A DNA stretch of 64,000 nt from Rhizobium indicum (GTDB taxonomy: Bacteria; Pseudomonadota; Alphaproteobacteria; Rhizobiales; Rhizobiaceae): NCBI RefSeq assembly GCF_005862305.2, contig NZ_CP054021.1:930001-994000 (forward strand), written 5' to 3'. Numbering within the stretch: the stretch's first letter is position 1; each line of letters opens with the position of its first letter. Below are positions 16,800 to 25,246 of the stretch, piece after piece. The position numbers and the translations under genes are program-made. The notes under the pieces were generated by a model. That model had not been told where the DNA came from, did not search any database, and saw only the letters and a program-made list of their open reading frames with translations.

Positions 16800-18040
16800 G
16801 CGCGATCGAGGCGACATATCCCCGTGTCGCCCAACCGCAGCGGATGACGCTGCGCCTGATCGGCTCGGCCTTCGTCGCCTTCGGCGTCTTTCTTTCCGGT
16901 TTCGTGATCGACGAGCCGGCGCCCTATGAACTCTGGATGGCGGGGTTGATCGGCCTCTGGTTCATTCTGGGCCTCAGGATTTCGCGCAGCGTGGCGCCGC
17001 TGCTTGCCCTGCTGCTGACCTTCAATATCGGCGGCATGCTGTCGCTGACGCAGATGAAGGACCTGGCAACGGCGCCGATGTATATCGCGGTGTCGACCTT
17101 CCTGGCGCTGACGGCGGTCTTCTACGCGGCAATCATCGAGGACAGCCACAAGCGACTGCCGCTGATCTTCAATGCCTGGGCCTTCGCCGCCGTCGCCACC
17201 TCCGCGCTCGGCATACTCGGTTATTTCCACGCCTTCCCGGGCGCGGAAATCTTCACGCTCTACGACCGCGCCAAGGGCGCCTTCCAGGATCCGAATGTTT
17301 TCGGCCCCTTCCTGGTGCCGCCATCGCTCTATCTGGTCCACGGTATCCTGGTCGGCGACCTGAAGAAATCGCCGCTGAAGGCCGCCGCCCTGCTCGTGCT
17401 AGCGCTCGGCATTTTCCTCTCCTTTTCCCGCGCCGCCTGGGGGCTCTTTGCGCTCGGCGTGGTGCTGCTGATCTTCATCATGCTGCTGAAGGAGCGCAGC
17501 GGCGCCTTTCGCTTGCGTGTCCTGGTCCTGTCGCTTGCGGCGATCATCATGCTGATCGCGTCGCTGCTGGTGGCGCTGCAGATCCCGAAGGTCGCCGAAC
17601 TGTTTTCGGCGCGCGCCCAGCTGGTACAGCAATATGACGGCGAACATCTCGGCCGCTTCGAGCGCCACCGGATCGGTTTCACCATGATGATGGAGCGTCC
17701 ACTCGGCATCGGCCCGCTGGTGTTCGGCACGATGTTTCCCGAGGACGAGCACAATATCTGGCTGAAATCGCTCACCTCCTATGGCTGGCTCGGCTTTGTC
17801 AGCTATGTCGGCATGCTTCTCTGGACGCTGGCTCTCGGTTTCCGAAACCTGCTGCTCGACCGGCCGTGGCAGCCCTTCCTGATGATCGCCTGGATCTCGG
17901 TTCTCGGCCATGCGACAATCGGAAACGTCATCGACATCGACCACTGGCGCCATGTCTATCTGCTGCTCGGCACGGTCTGGGGCTGCGCGGCGCTGGAAGT
18001 GCGCCACAAGCGCGAGCGAAGACTGAGGCGCGCGGCGTGA
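16796..18040 (+). CDS. O-antigen ligase / Wzy-like polymerase family membrane protein
   Basis: 414 residues with about ten to twelve hydrophobic segments and the Wzy_C signature region GAFQDPNVFGPFLVPPSLYLVH (about 160-182) followed by SFSRAAWGLFALG. A periplasmic loop after about residue 265 contains GRFERHRIGFTMMMERPLGIGP, with the arginine/histidine residues expected for a ligase or polymerase. It probably polymerises or ligates the product of this locus. TTG at 16796 overlaps the TGA of the upstream gene. It converges on the ABC permease gene, with a gap of 27 bases. Confidence 0.85.
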   Translation: MSAIEATYPRVAQPQRMTLRLIGSAFVAFGVFLSGFVIDEPAPYELWMAGLIGLWFILGLRISRSVAPLLALLLTFNIGGMLSLTQMKDLATAPMYIAVSTFLALTAVFYAAIIEDSHKRLPLIFNAWAFAAVATSALGILGYFHAFPGAEIFTLYDRAKGAFQDPNVFGPFLVPPSLYLVHGILVGDLKKSPLKAAALLVLALGIFLSFSRAAWGLFALGVVLLIFIMLLKERSGAFRLRVLVLSLAAIIMLIASLLVALQIPKVAELFSARAQLVQQYDGEHLGRFERHRIGFTMMMERPLGIGPLVFGTMFPEDEHNIWLKSLTSYGWLGFVSYVGMLLWTLALGFRNLLLDRPWQPFLMIAWISVLGHATIGNVIDIDHWRHVYLLLGTVWGCAALEVRHKRERRLRRAA

Positions 18041-18067
18041 GGTCTTGCCGCCGACCGCATCGGCTGT

Positions 18068-18904
18068 CTATTTCGTCGCTCCTGCCGTCAAGCCAGCAAT
18101 AAACCGCCGCTGGAAAATGAGATAGGTCACGATGAGCGGGAAAATGACAATCACCGCGCCGGCGGTCAAAACGGGCGTGTTGACGGTATAGCGCCCTTGG
18201 AAAAACAGCATGCCGAGGGGCAGCGTCCGATAGTCGTCGTCGTTGACCAGGATGAACGGAATCAGAAACTCGTTCCAGGTCCATATGAACAGGAACAGCG
18301 CCAGTGTCGACATTGCCGGCACCATGAGCGGGATAACGATCTTGCGCAGGATATGGAAGCGTCCGGCGCCATCGAGAACCGCCGCTTCGAGAACTTCTTC
18401 CGGCAGTTGCTGCATCGCGCTGGCGAGGAAGATCGTCGAGAACGGTATCGACATCGCGATCTGCGGCAAAATCAGAGCCGCATAGGTATTGATCAATCCC
18501 AGATACCGCATTTCGTAATAAAGCGGGATGATGAAGGCTTCCGCCGGCACCATCATGCCGAGCGTCAGGATAGCGAACAGCGTGCGCCGGAACGGAAACG
18601 ACAGGTAGGCGAAGGCAAAACCAGTCAGCAGGCCCAAAAAGACGCTTGCAGCAACGACGGGTATGACAACGATGATCGAATTCCAGAAGTAAATGTTGAA
18701 ATGTCCGGCATTCCAAGCATCGACGTAATTTTCGAAATGCGGATATGCCGGCAGCGCGAATGCACCCTGCAGAACGTCGGCCTTGCTCTTTATCGAGGTT
18801 AGAAGCAGAAGCAGGAACGGCGTGATCGTTACGAAAGCAAGAAGCCAGAGGACAAGGCGAAGGAATAGCGTACCGGGGGAGATGTTAGACCAACGGCTCA
18901 TCAA
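18068..18904 (-). CDS. Carbohydrate ABC transporter permease, MalG type
   Basis: 278 residues, six helices. The EAA loop that contacts the ATPase is visible as EEVLEAAVLDGAGRFHILRKIVIPLMVPA (about 165-193). MalG-type permeases form heterodimers with a MalF-type partner. Its ATG overlaps the TGA of the upstream permease by four bases (ATGA), so the pair is translationally coupled. It is the last gene of the operon; no ATP-binding gene follows. Confidence 0.92.
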   Translation of the reverse strand: MMSRWSNISPGTLFLRLVLWLLAFVTITPFLLLLLTSIKSKADVLQGAFALPAYPHFENYVDAWNAGHFNIYFWNSIIVVIPVVAASVFLGLLTGFAFAYLSFPFRRTLFAILTLGMMVPAEAFIIPLYYEMRYLGLINTYAALILPQIAMSIPFSTIFLASAMQQLPEEVLEAAVLDGAGRFHILRKIVIPLMVPAMSTLALFLFIWTWNEFLIPFILVNDDDYRTLPLGMLFFQGRYTVNTPVLTAGAVIVIFPLIVTYLIFQRRFIAGLTAGATK

Positions 18905-19794
18905 GCCCGTCCTTTGTTCTGCGATCCCACAAATCGGTGAATTGCATAGTTGATGACAAACGTGAGGACCGCGCCGACAATGGCGATGGCCGCTGCGGCG
19001 CCGAATCGATTAAGCTCGAAGCCGAGCTGATACATGTAGATGTTCGGCACGAGCGTCGCGTTGGCGGGTCCGCCCCTGGTCATTGTAAAAATCAGGTCGA
19101 AGCTTTTGATTGACGCTATCACCGTCAGGAGCAAAACCACCCTTATTTCAGGTAAGAGAAGCGGCAGCGTTATCCAGAAAAAGGTTTTTCGCGCCGAAGC
19201 GCCATCGACCTTGGCAGCGTCGAAAAGAGACGGGTCGATACGCTGAATTCCGGTCAGGAAGATGACCATGCAAAAACCGAAGAAATACCAGGTGGCAACG
19301 ATCCCGACCGCGGGAAGCACAAAATTGAAATTTCCCAGCCACGGGAGTGCGAAGGCGCCCAACCCCACTGCTCTCAGAAACTGATTGAACGGGCCAAATG
19401 CAGGATTGTAGAGCCATGCCCAGATGATGCCCAACACGGCGGTCGGCATGATGTAAGGCAGGAACAAGAAGGTGCGCAGTGCAAGTTGTTCGCGCTGCTT
19501 CAGATTCCAGACGCAAGCGGCGAGAGTTATGCCGAGCACGAGCGGCAGGACACAGTAGAAGATCATGAGCTCGGCATTGTTACGCAAGGCAATATAAAAA
19601 CGGCTGTCAGAAAAGAGATCGACGTAATTGCCGAGACCAACCCACTTGGGCATGCTCAGGCCGTCCCAGCTGGTCAGGCTCAAACCCAAAGCCGCGACGA
19701 TCGGTCCAAAGACAAAAGCCGCGTAGAACAGCAATCCAGGCAATAAATAGATAAAATTGGTCTGTTGCGAGCCATCAAGTGCGGAGCGTTTCAT
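18901..19794 (-). CDS. Carbohydrate ABC transporter permease, MalF type
   Basis: 297 residues, six helices; begins with a cytoplasmic stretch followed by FIYLLPGLLFYAAFVFGPI. The EAA loop reads DPSLFDAAKVDGASARKTFFWITLPLLLP (about 195-223). Partner of the MalG-type permease with which it overlaps. The ATG at 19794 has GGAG seven bases upstream. It follows the binding-protein gene after a 125-bp gap containing a GC-rich inverted repeat (ACGGCCG/CGGCCGT), which could dampen expression of the permeases relative to the binding protein. Confidence 0.92.
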   Translation of the reverse strand: MKRSALDGSQQTNFIYLLPGLLFYAAFVFGPIVAALGLSLTSWDGLSMPKWVGLGNYVDLFSDSRFYIALRNNAELMIFYCVLPLVLGITLAACVWNLKQREQLALRTFLFLPYIMPTAVLGIIWAWLYNPAFGPFNQFLRAVGLGAFALPWLGNFNFVLPAVGIVATWYFFGFCMVIFLTGIQRIDPSLFDAAKVDGASARKTFFWITLPLLLPEIRVVLLLTVIASIKSFDLIFTMTRGGPANATLVPNIYMYQLGFELNRFGAAAAIAIVGAVLTFVINYAIHRFVGSQNKGRA

Positions 19795-19919
19795 CCATTA
19801 CTCCATAAAGCTAAAGCTGTGGTCGTCGCGCAGCAAGCCGATCGCAGTGCTCATTTATTTGGATCGACGAGACTGAGTTCACGGCCGCAGGGGACGGCCG
19901 TGACCAGCGCCTGCAGTCT

Positions 19920-21257
19920 TTATTTCTTATCCTTCAGGTACGCCTGATAATCCTTGTCCATAGCATCGACAAAGGCTTCGGGCGTGATATTGCCGGACAG
20001 AAGAAGCGGCGTGTTGTCGTCTATTGTCTTCAGCATCGTCGGGCTCGACCAGTCGGGGTAATGGCCGAGAGCGTCGTTTGCGTTGAGTGTCTTCCACATT
20101 TCGATGCCGGAGCTGAGGAGCGGCGTGAGCTTTGGCTTTGCGTCAGCCGCGAGCGAAGTTGCCGGAAGATAGCCGGCATTGGCCCAGGTTTCAGCAGCCT
20201 TTTCCGAGACCATATAATCGATATATGCGCCGGCTACGTCCTGTGTCGGCTTCGTTTTGGCAAGGCTCGTTATCGCCCAGGCAAGATCCACGCCCCCGAC
20301 ACTCATGGGCTTGGAAATACCTTTCGGGGCGGGAATTGCCATGAAGCCGATATCCGGATTGTGTTGCATGTCACCGAAATACCAGGTCCCGGAGATCAGG
20401 AACGCGCCCTGCCCGGAAATGAAAAGCTGAACGGCGTCGTCACCCGAGATGCCTTCGTAACCGGGGAAAAAATAACCGCCCTGTGCCCACTGCTGCACGA
20501 GTTTGGCGGATTCGATGTTCCCCTTGGTGTTCCAGGAGCCGCCCCGGCCGTAGATCAGATCGTCAAGCTCGGCACGATTGCTCGCGTCGATATGAGCCTG
20601 CTCGATGGCGCCGATCATGTGCAGGGCCAGATGCTGTTTTGCCGAGCCCATCATGAAGGGCGGGACGCCCTTTTCCTTCAGCTTGTCGAGATCGGCTAGA
20701 AGCTCCTCGAAGGTTTGCGGCAGCGCTACTCCTGCATCGCTGAGGATCTTTTTATTGTAGAAGAGGCCAACGATCTCGCCGAGGCCGGATATGCCGTAGG
20801 TCTTACCGACCCCAAATTTTCCATCCTCCCAGCGGTCTCGAGCAAGCACGGAATCCGACTGGCGCTTCTCCCAGCCATATTGTTTGATGTAGTCGTCGAC
20901 CGGCAGGAGCAATCCTTCCTTGACCATCGCCCCCATGTCACCGGCACCCTGATTGACTTTCGTGATGACAGGGCCATCGCCTGCCGAAACCGCAAGCTTC
21001 AGCGTCAGCTTCATGTCATCAAAAGTGCGGGCGGTGCGTTTGATCGTGACGCCGGGATGGGCAGCTTCGAAGTCCTTGTTGAGCTGCTCTATGACCGCAC
21101 TCTGGCCTTCATAGGTTTGGTCATCCCACACAGCCAGGTCGTCGGCGCGCGCGGCTGCCGAAAGGCCAAAACAAAAAAGCGCCGCGCCAGCAAACGCGAC
21201 AGCTGCTTTCAATCCGTATGCCGGCAGTATGCTGATCGATTTCATAGTTCTTGTCAT
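19920..21257 (-). CDS. Sugar ABC transporter substrate-binding protein
   Basis: 445 residues, family 1 extracellular solute-binding protein. A signal peptide (about 1-35; VAFAGAALFCFGLSAAARA) leads into the mature domain LAVWDDQTYEGQSAVIEQLNKDFE. The hinge and later features (GDDAVQLFISGQGAFLISGTWYFGDM; YIDYMVSEKAAETWA) are typical of the group. ATG at 21257 is favoured by AGGTGG five bases upstream; ATG at 21245 is possible. Ligand unknown; the regulator and acetyltransferase nearby suggest an amino sugar or oligosaccharide. Confidence 0.92.
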   Translation of the reverse strand: MTRTMKSISILPAYGLKAAVAFAGAALFCFGLSAAARADDLAVWDDQTYEGQSAVIEQLNKDFEAAHPGVTIKRTARTFDDMKLTLKLAVSAGDGPVITKVNQGAGDMGAMVKEGLLLPVDDYIKQYGWEKRQSDSVLARDRWEDGKFGVGKTYGISGLGEIVGLFYNKKILSDAGVALPQTFEELLADLDKLKEKGVPPFMMGSAKQHLALHMIGAIEQAHIDASNRAELDDLIYGRGGSWNTKGNIESAKLVQQWAQGGYFFPGYEGISGDDAVQLFISGQGAFLISGTWYFGDMQHNPDIGFMAIPAPKGISKPMSVGGVDLAWAITSLAKTKPTQDVAGAYIDYMVSEKAAETWANAGYLPATSLAADAKPKLTPLLSSGIEMWKTLNANDALGHYPDWSSPTMLKTIDDNTPLLLSGNITPEAFVDAMDKDYQAYLKDKK

Positions 21258-21434
21258 CTGCTCCACCTCATCTGGTTTATTCTCCACTCCCCGCTCAGGC
21301 CATGCGCCAAGCACCGGCCGAACGTTTTCTTCCCCCAGAGCTTTGCCTGGCTGGCGAATCTGAGGTAATCGTCAATGCATCCGCTCCTCTCGCGACCTAA
21401 AAAGACAAAGCGCCACGCTGGAGGTGGCAAAGTG

Positions 21435-22049
21435 ATGGACACCAGCTGCTTCATCCGCCCCGCGATTGAAGCGGATATCGACGCCCTTTTCGACATCTGC
21501 CTGAAAACCGCAAATGGCGGTGAGGATGCCAGCGCGCTTTATAGCGACCCGCATCTGCCCGGCTACATCTGGTCGGTACCCTACCTCAAATTCGCCAAGG
21601 ACTTTGCCTTTGTTCTCGTTCAGGACGACCGGCCGGTCGGCTACGTTGTAGGGGTGCCGGACACCGGCGGGTTCGACAGAGACTTGCAGATGAACTGGTG
21701 GCCGTTCGTCCGCCAGCAGATTACAGGACTGGCACCCAGCCGCCCGCGCGACGCCGACGTGATGGAACGAATTCAAAATCCGCGCAGCGGAACGGGGTGG
21801 CTTCAAGACCAGTACCCGGCGCATCTCCACATCAACATCCTTCCCGGACTTCAGGCAAGCGGTTGGGGACGCAGGATGATCGGCACGGAGCTTCAGGCGC
21901 TTCGAAATCACGGGGTCGGCGGCGTGCATCTCGGGGTTGACCCAAACAACGAACGCGCCAAGGGTTTCTACCGTCACCTTGGCTTTTCCGAATTCGAGCA
22001 GGATGGCTCCGTCGCCTTCGCAATGCGGATCCATGCGGGATTGGGTTGA
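21435..22049 (+). CDS. GNAT acetyltransferase next to the sugar transporter
   Basis: 204 residues. N-terminal GNAT start IRPAIEADIDALFDICLKTA, then FVLVQDDRPVGYVVGVPDT and the acetyl-CoA pyrophosphate loop GLQASGWGRRMIGTELQAL (about 135-153), ending in GVDPNNERAKGFYRHLGF. The insert DRDLQMNWWPFVRQQITG is unusual among GNATs and recalls the acetyltransferase-like domain at the C terminus of animal O-GlcNAcase and its bacterial relatives. ATG at 21435 has GGAGGT nine bases upstream, better than the ATG at 21375. It is divergent from the ABC operon. Substrate unknown. Confidence 0.82.
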   Translation: MDTSCFIRPAIEADIDALFDICLKTANGGEDASALYSDPHLPGYIWSVPYLKFAKDFAFVLVQDDRPVGYVVGVPDTGGFDRDLQMNWWPFVRQQITGLAPSRPRDADVMERIQNPRSGTGWLQDQYPAHLHINILPGLQASGWGRRMIGTELQALRNHGVGGVHLGVDPNNERAKGFYRHLGFSEFEQDGSVAFAMRIHAGLG

Positions 22050-22600
22050 AGCATTTCCTGGCTTCTCCGAGGCAGGGAAAGGCCTTGCCTCATCGGTATA
22101 AGAACCCTTGATTGGAGAAAATCTCACACGCCCAGAGCTGCCTGCTCCCCACGAGGCGAGATCAGCGTGCCCATCCGGATGAACGTCCGCCTGAAGGCGT
22201 AGTGCTATTGTCGGCAGTAAAACAGATTGCTCGGCGGAAAGCTGTCCATCAATCGAGGGCTTCATCATGAGCAAATCCTCGGCAGCCAGGTTCAAGGGAT
22301 CGGCGGGGCGCAAAAAAGGAAATAGCCAGGGAAGCCTAGGCCGGTTCCTCTTTGGGCGATCTTGGCGAGCGCACGGCTAACCAGACGATACGTATGGCGC
22401 ATACTTCTACTCGACCCTCTTTATTTCATCGCGCATTTTTATCGCGCGTTGATCCAAAGCCTACAGCTGGCCTCCCATTTGTCAAGGACATAGACAAATT
22501 GCGTGCTTCAATGTATTGAATTGCAGTTAGTCGCGATAGTTGTGAACCCAATATCGCCCTATTAAGTATGCGCTCCGAACTAATTGACTGAGCTCGCCGG
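22050..22600. other. Intergenic stretch between GNAT and ROK genes
   Basis: No confident gene. The first 40 bases contain an inverted repeat (GAGGC 22069-22073 with GCCTC 22087-22091) without a T-run. A 37-codon ORF at 22267 is listed separately. From about 22400 to 22600 the sequence is clearly richer in A and T than its neighbours and probably contains the promoter and operator of the ROK gene. Confidence 0.5.
22267..22380 (+). CDS. Possible small basic peptide (37 residues)
   Basis: ATG at 22267 with GAGGG seven bases upstream opens a 37-codon frame ending TAA. The product is basic (MSKSSAARFKGSAGRKKG then GSLGRFLFGRSWRAHG). No family is recognised. The ribosome binding site is the only real support; it may be spurious. 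Confidence 0.25.
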   Translation: MSKSSAARFKGSAGRKKGNSQGSLGRFLFGRSWRAHG

Positions 22601-23782
22601 ATGGCAATGACATCTTCTGTCGCACAGACTCCGATCGCACGAAAAATTTCAACCAATGCCGTCATTCGAACCGTGTTCGCGAATGGATCAATCTCTCGCG
22701 CCGATATTGCCAAGCTAACCGGCTTGTCAAAGCAGACGATTTCCGATGTCGTGCGCGACCTTGAGGATGACGGATGGCTGAAACCAGTCGGGCAGACCGA
22801 TGGTCGCCCGGGCCGGAATGCGATCACCTATGAAATCAATGCCAGGGCGGGACTGGCCGTCTCCATCGATCTCGGGAGCACCAAGATTGCTGCGGCTATC
22901 TGCGATCTGTTGGGGAACGTGGTTGCTGAAACCAAAGTATCCACCGATCCGCGCGGCGGAATGCATCTCGTCAATCAGTTCAGTGATCTTATCGTGGAAC
23001 TCGCGCTTGCGGCCGGGACGACTGCCGACAAACTCCGTCTGGTCGTTCTGGGCAGTCCCGGTGTGCTCGATCCGGCCACCGGACATATCAACGTAGCGCC
23101 AAGCATCCCCGGCATCGACGCCATAAATCTGCGGCAAGTCTTCAGCGACAGAATGGGGATACCGGTGATCGTTGAAAATGACGTCAACCTGGCCGCGCAA
23201 GGGGAGAGATGGCGGGGACACGGTGTCGAAACCAGCAATTTTGCTTTCGTTGCTCTCGGCACGGGCGTCGGCATGGGCATCATCGCCAACGGAACTCTGT
23301 TGCGCGGCGCGCGTGGGGCGGCCGGCGAAATCGCCTATCTGCCGATCGGCGGAGATGCTTTTGATCCTGGCGGATTTACGCTTGGAACCTTTGAGAGTGC
23401 GGTCGGCAGCGTCGCGATGTTGCGCCGCTACGTCGGTTTCGGCGGCCGCAACGCATCCACCGTGGCCGATCTCTTCGCCGCGTTTAATGCAGGAGAAACA
23501 AGTGCTGCGGCTGCCATCGAAGAGACGGCAAGGCTGGTCGCAGTCGCTATCGCTGCAATCGGAGCGGCTCTCGATCCTGAACTGGTGATCACCGGCGGCA
23601 GCATCGGCGCAAGACCGGAACTCGTAAACGCCATCCGTGGTTTCCTGCCGCGTTGTACGCCTTACCCGCCGCGCATCGAGATCAGTCGCTTTGGGAACCG
23701 GGCCGCCTTGATGGGAGGAATGGGGATCGCGGTCGAGCGCATGCATGACGATCTATTTGGTGTCAAATTGAGGGAAGTTTGA
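22601..23782 (+). CDS. ROK-family transcriptional regulator (NagC/Mlc/XylR type)
   Basis: 393 residues: an N-terminal winged helix-turn-helix (about 20-75, NGSISRADIAKLTGLSKQTISDVVRDLE) followed by a ROK sugar-kinase-like domain (about 85-390) with VSIDLGSTKIAAAICDLLGN, VENDVNLAAQGE and ALGTGVGMGIIANGTLLRGARGAAGEI. The usual GEIGH histidine is replaced (GEIAYLPIG), and the CxCGxxGCxE zinc motif is absent, so the ligand pocket departs from NagC/Mlc. It probably controls the sugar transporter upstream. Start ATG 22601; ATG 22607 is an equal alternative. Confidence 0.88.
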   Translation: MAMTSSVAQTPIARKISTNAVIRTVFANGSISRADIAKLTGLSKQTISDVVRDLEDDGWLKPVGQTDGRPGRNAITYEINARAGLAVSIDLGSTKIAAAICDLLGNVVAETKVSTDPRGGMHLVNQFSDLIVELALAAGTTADKLRLVVLGSPGVLDPATGHINVAPSIPGIDAINLRQVFSDRMGIPVIVENDVNLAAQGERWRGHGVETSNFAFVALGTGVGMGIIANGTLLRGARGAAGEIAYLPIGGDAFDPGGFTLGTFESAVGSVAMLRRYVGFGGRNASTVADLFAAFNAGETSAAAAIEETARLVAVAIAAIGAALDPELVITGGSIGARPELVNAIRGFLPRCTPYPPRIEISRFGNRAALMGGMGIAVERMHDDLFGVKLREV

Positions 23783-23855
23783 AGAGCGCATACCATAGGG
23801 CGAACGTGCAGCGTCGCCACTTGAGAAGCGCTGGAAATGCGCTAGATTTTCCATC

Positions 23856-24149
23856 ATGATAACAGCAACGCAGATCCGCGGCGCGCGCGCCATGATTGGA
23901 ATGAGCATCGAAGAGCTCGCCGCCGCCAGCGGCCTGCCGGTCGAGACCCTGATGGCGCTGGAAAATGGCGAATTCGCCGGCGAGCCGCACGCGCTGTTCG
24001 ACGTACGCAGCACGCTCGAGGCGAACGGCATCATCTTCCTGTCCAGCGGCAATCAGGATGAAGGCGGCCCCGGCATCCGGTTACGCGCACGCACCTCCAG
24101 CGATGACGGCATCCGGCCGGAAAACCTCAACGCCGCCAACGACGACTGA
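23856..24149 (+). CDS. XRE-family helix-turn-helix protein
   Basis: 97 residues. A helix-turn-helix occupies residues 5-60 (ATQIRGARAMIGMSIEELAAASGLPVETLMALENGEFAG), and the tail holds LEANGIIFLSSGNQDEGGPGIRL, a form very common in rhizobial single-domain XRE proteins. Likely a DNA-binding regulator of unknown target. It follows the ROK gene after 73 bases in the same orientation. Confidence 0.85.
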   Translation: MITATQIRGARAMIGMSIEELAAASGLPVETLMALENGEFAGEPHALFDVRSTLEANGIIFLSSGNQDEGGPGIRLRARTSSDDGIRPENLNAANDD

Positions 24150-24224
24150 CGGAACCAATCGCTCGCCCGGGCGTTTCGCTGTCCCAGAACATATCGGGGC
24201 CTATAACATATCGGGGGCAGTCTC

Positions 24225-24374
24225 TTGAACCGCAGCAATGGTCTCTACGTTATCATCGGCGTTCTTGTCGTCGCCGTCATCGGCCTCGGCGCCTATATCT
24301 TCCACGAGGAAAGCAAGCCGCAAGGCGTCGAGATGAGCATCGGTAAGAACGGTGTCTCGATCGAGCAGAACTGA
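24225..24374 (+). CDS. Small single-helix membrane protein (49 residues)
   Basis: TTG at 24225 preceded by GGGGG opens a 49-residue frame: MNRSNG, a hydrophobic helix (YVIIGVLVVAVIGLGAYIF) and a polar tail ending SIGKNGVSIEQN. Similar short membrane proteins are widespread in Rhizobium and Agrobacterium (from memory), of unknown function. Its stop lies one base from the stop of the convergent gene at 24376. Confidence 0.65.
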   Translation: MNRSNGLYVIIGVLVVAVIGLGAYIFHEESKPQGVEMSIGKNGVSIEQN

Positions 24375-24375
24375 T

Positions 24376-24588
24376 CTATAAATAGGTTTTTGCAAGGTCG
24401 GCGAGTTTGCCGCCGTCCTTCACGCCCTGTCTGTAGAGCTGAATGATGACCGCACCGATCCGTTCGGCCTCCGGCGTCGTCCTGGCGAGGCCGCGTTCGT
24501 CGCAGACCTTGTCGAGGACCTGCGAAAGCAGATCGAGATCTTCCGAAAATAACGGCAAATCATGCGGATGAATTGATGATCGTAACAT
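24376..24588 (-). CDS. Conserved rhizobial hypothetical protein (70 residues)
   Basis: 70 residues without signal or membrane segment; helical, with LFSEDLDLLSQVLDKVCDERGL and AERIGAVIIQLYRQGVKD. The ATG at 24588 has GGAGGAG ten bases upstream; longer frames to 24693 are not supported. I recognise it as a type common in Rhizobiales but know no function. Confidence 0.65.
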   Translation of the reverse strand: MLRSSIHPHDLPLFSEDLDLLSQVLDKVCDERGLARTTPEAERIGAVIIQLYRQGVKDGGKLADLAKTYL

Positions 24589-24773
24589 CACGCCGCATCT
24601 CCTCCGAGGGCAAACGCATCCACGCTTGCATCGCCGGCCGCCCTCCGCAACCGACCATAAAGTGATTATGCGCGAGGGTCTGAACTTTAGCAACTACGCA
24701 AATTCTTGTGGAACAAAATTATGGAACAAAATTTTATCCCGCGCGTTCTGGCCGCGTTTGGTAGCAGGAATCA

Positions 24774-25019
24774 GTGAGTGCAGACGTGAGTGAAAAACGC
24801 TTTCCCTCCCCCGTTCGGGTCGTTTCTCCAAACAGCAGCCTGATCGTTTCCACCGTCTGGGAGGCCGTCGAATATCTGAAGCGGTGGCCGAGCAAGCGTG
24901 GGCGCGATTATCGCGTTGCGCGCCAGCACTGCCTGGATGCGCTCGATGGACTGCGCAGCCCGCGTGCAGCACAGGCTTCCTTCATCACGGCAGCGAAAAC
25001 GGCGGGATTGCTGGTGTAA
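24774..25019 (+). CDS. DUF982 protein
   Basis: 81 residues matching DUF982: VWEAVEYLKRWPSKRGRDYRVARQHCLDALDG and AQASFITAAKTAGLLV are characteristic. The family is largely confined to Rhizobiales, present in many paralogues, often on plasmids, function unknown. GTG at 24774 or GTG at 24786 could be the start; neither has a strong ribosome binding site. Confidence 0.72.
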   Translation: MSADVSEKRFPSPVRVVSPNSSLIVSTVWEAVEYLKRWPSKRGRDYRVARQHCLDALDGLRSPRAAQASFITAAKTAGLLV

Positions 25020-25024
25020 GATCG

Positions 25025-25246
25025 TCAGCTGTTGCGTCCACCGCCGGCAGCGATGAGCTGAGGATGGACGGAGCCTTCCATGATCACCTTGGCGGTAACC
25101 TCGATCACCTGCTCCTCGGCGAGCTCGGCAAGCGCGAGAGCGACATCGCCTTCCGACCAGCCGGCTTTGACGGCCTCGTCCGACAGAGCCTGGAACGCGC
25201 TGGCGAGACTCTGCCTGCAAGTTAGATTGTGCTTCATATCCGCCAT
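25025..25246 (-). CDS. Conserved hypothetical protein (73 residues)
   Basis: 73 residues, predicted helical: CRQSLASAFQALSDEAVKAGWSEGDVALALAELAEEQVIE. It converges on the DUF982 gene with five bases between stops. The alternation of helix-forming residues and clear alphaproteobacterial codon use suggest a real gene; function unknown. Confidence 0.55.
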   Translation of the reverse strand: MADMKHNLTCRQSLASAFQALSDEAVKAGWSEGDVALALAELAEEQVIEVTAKVIMEGSVHPQLIAAGGGRNS

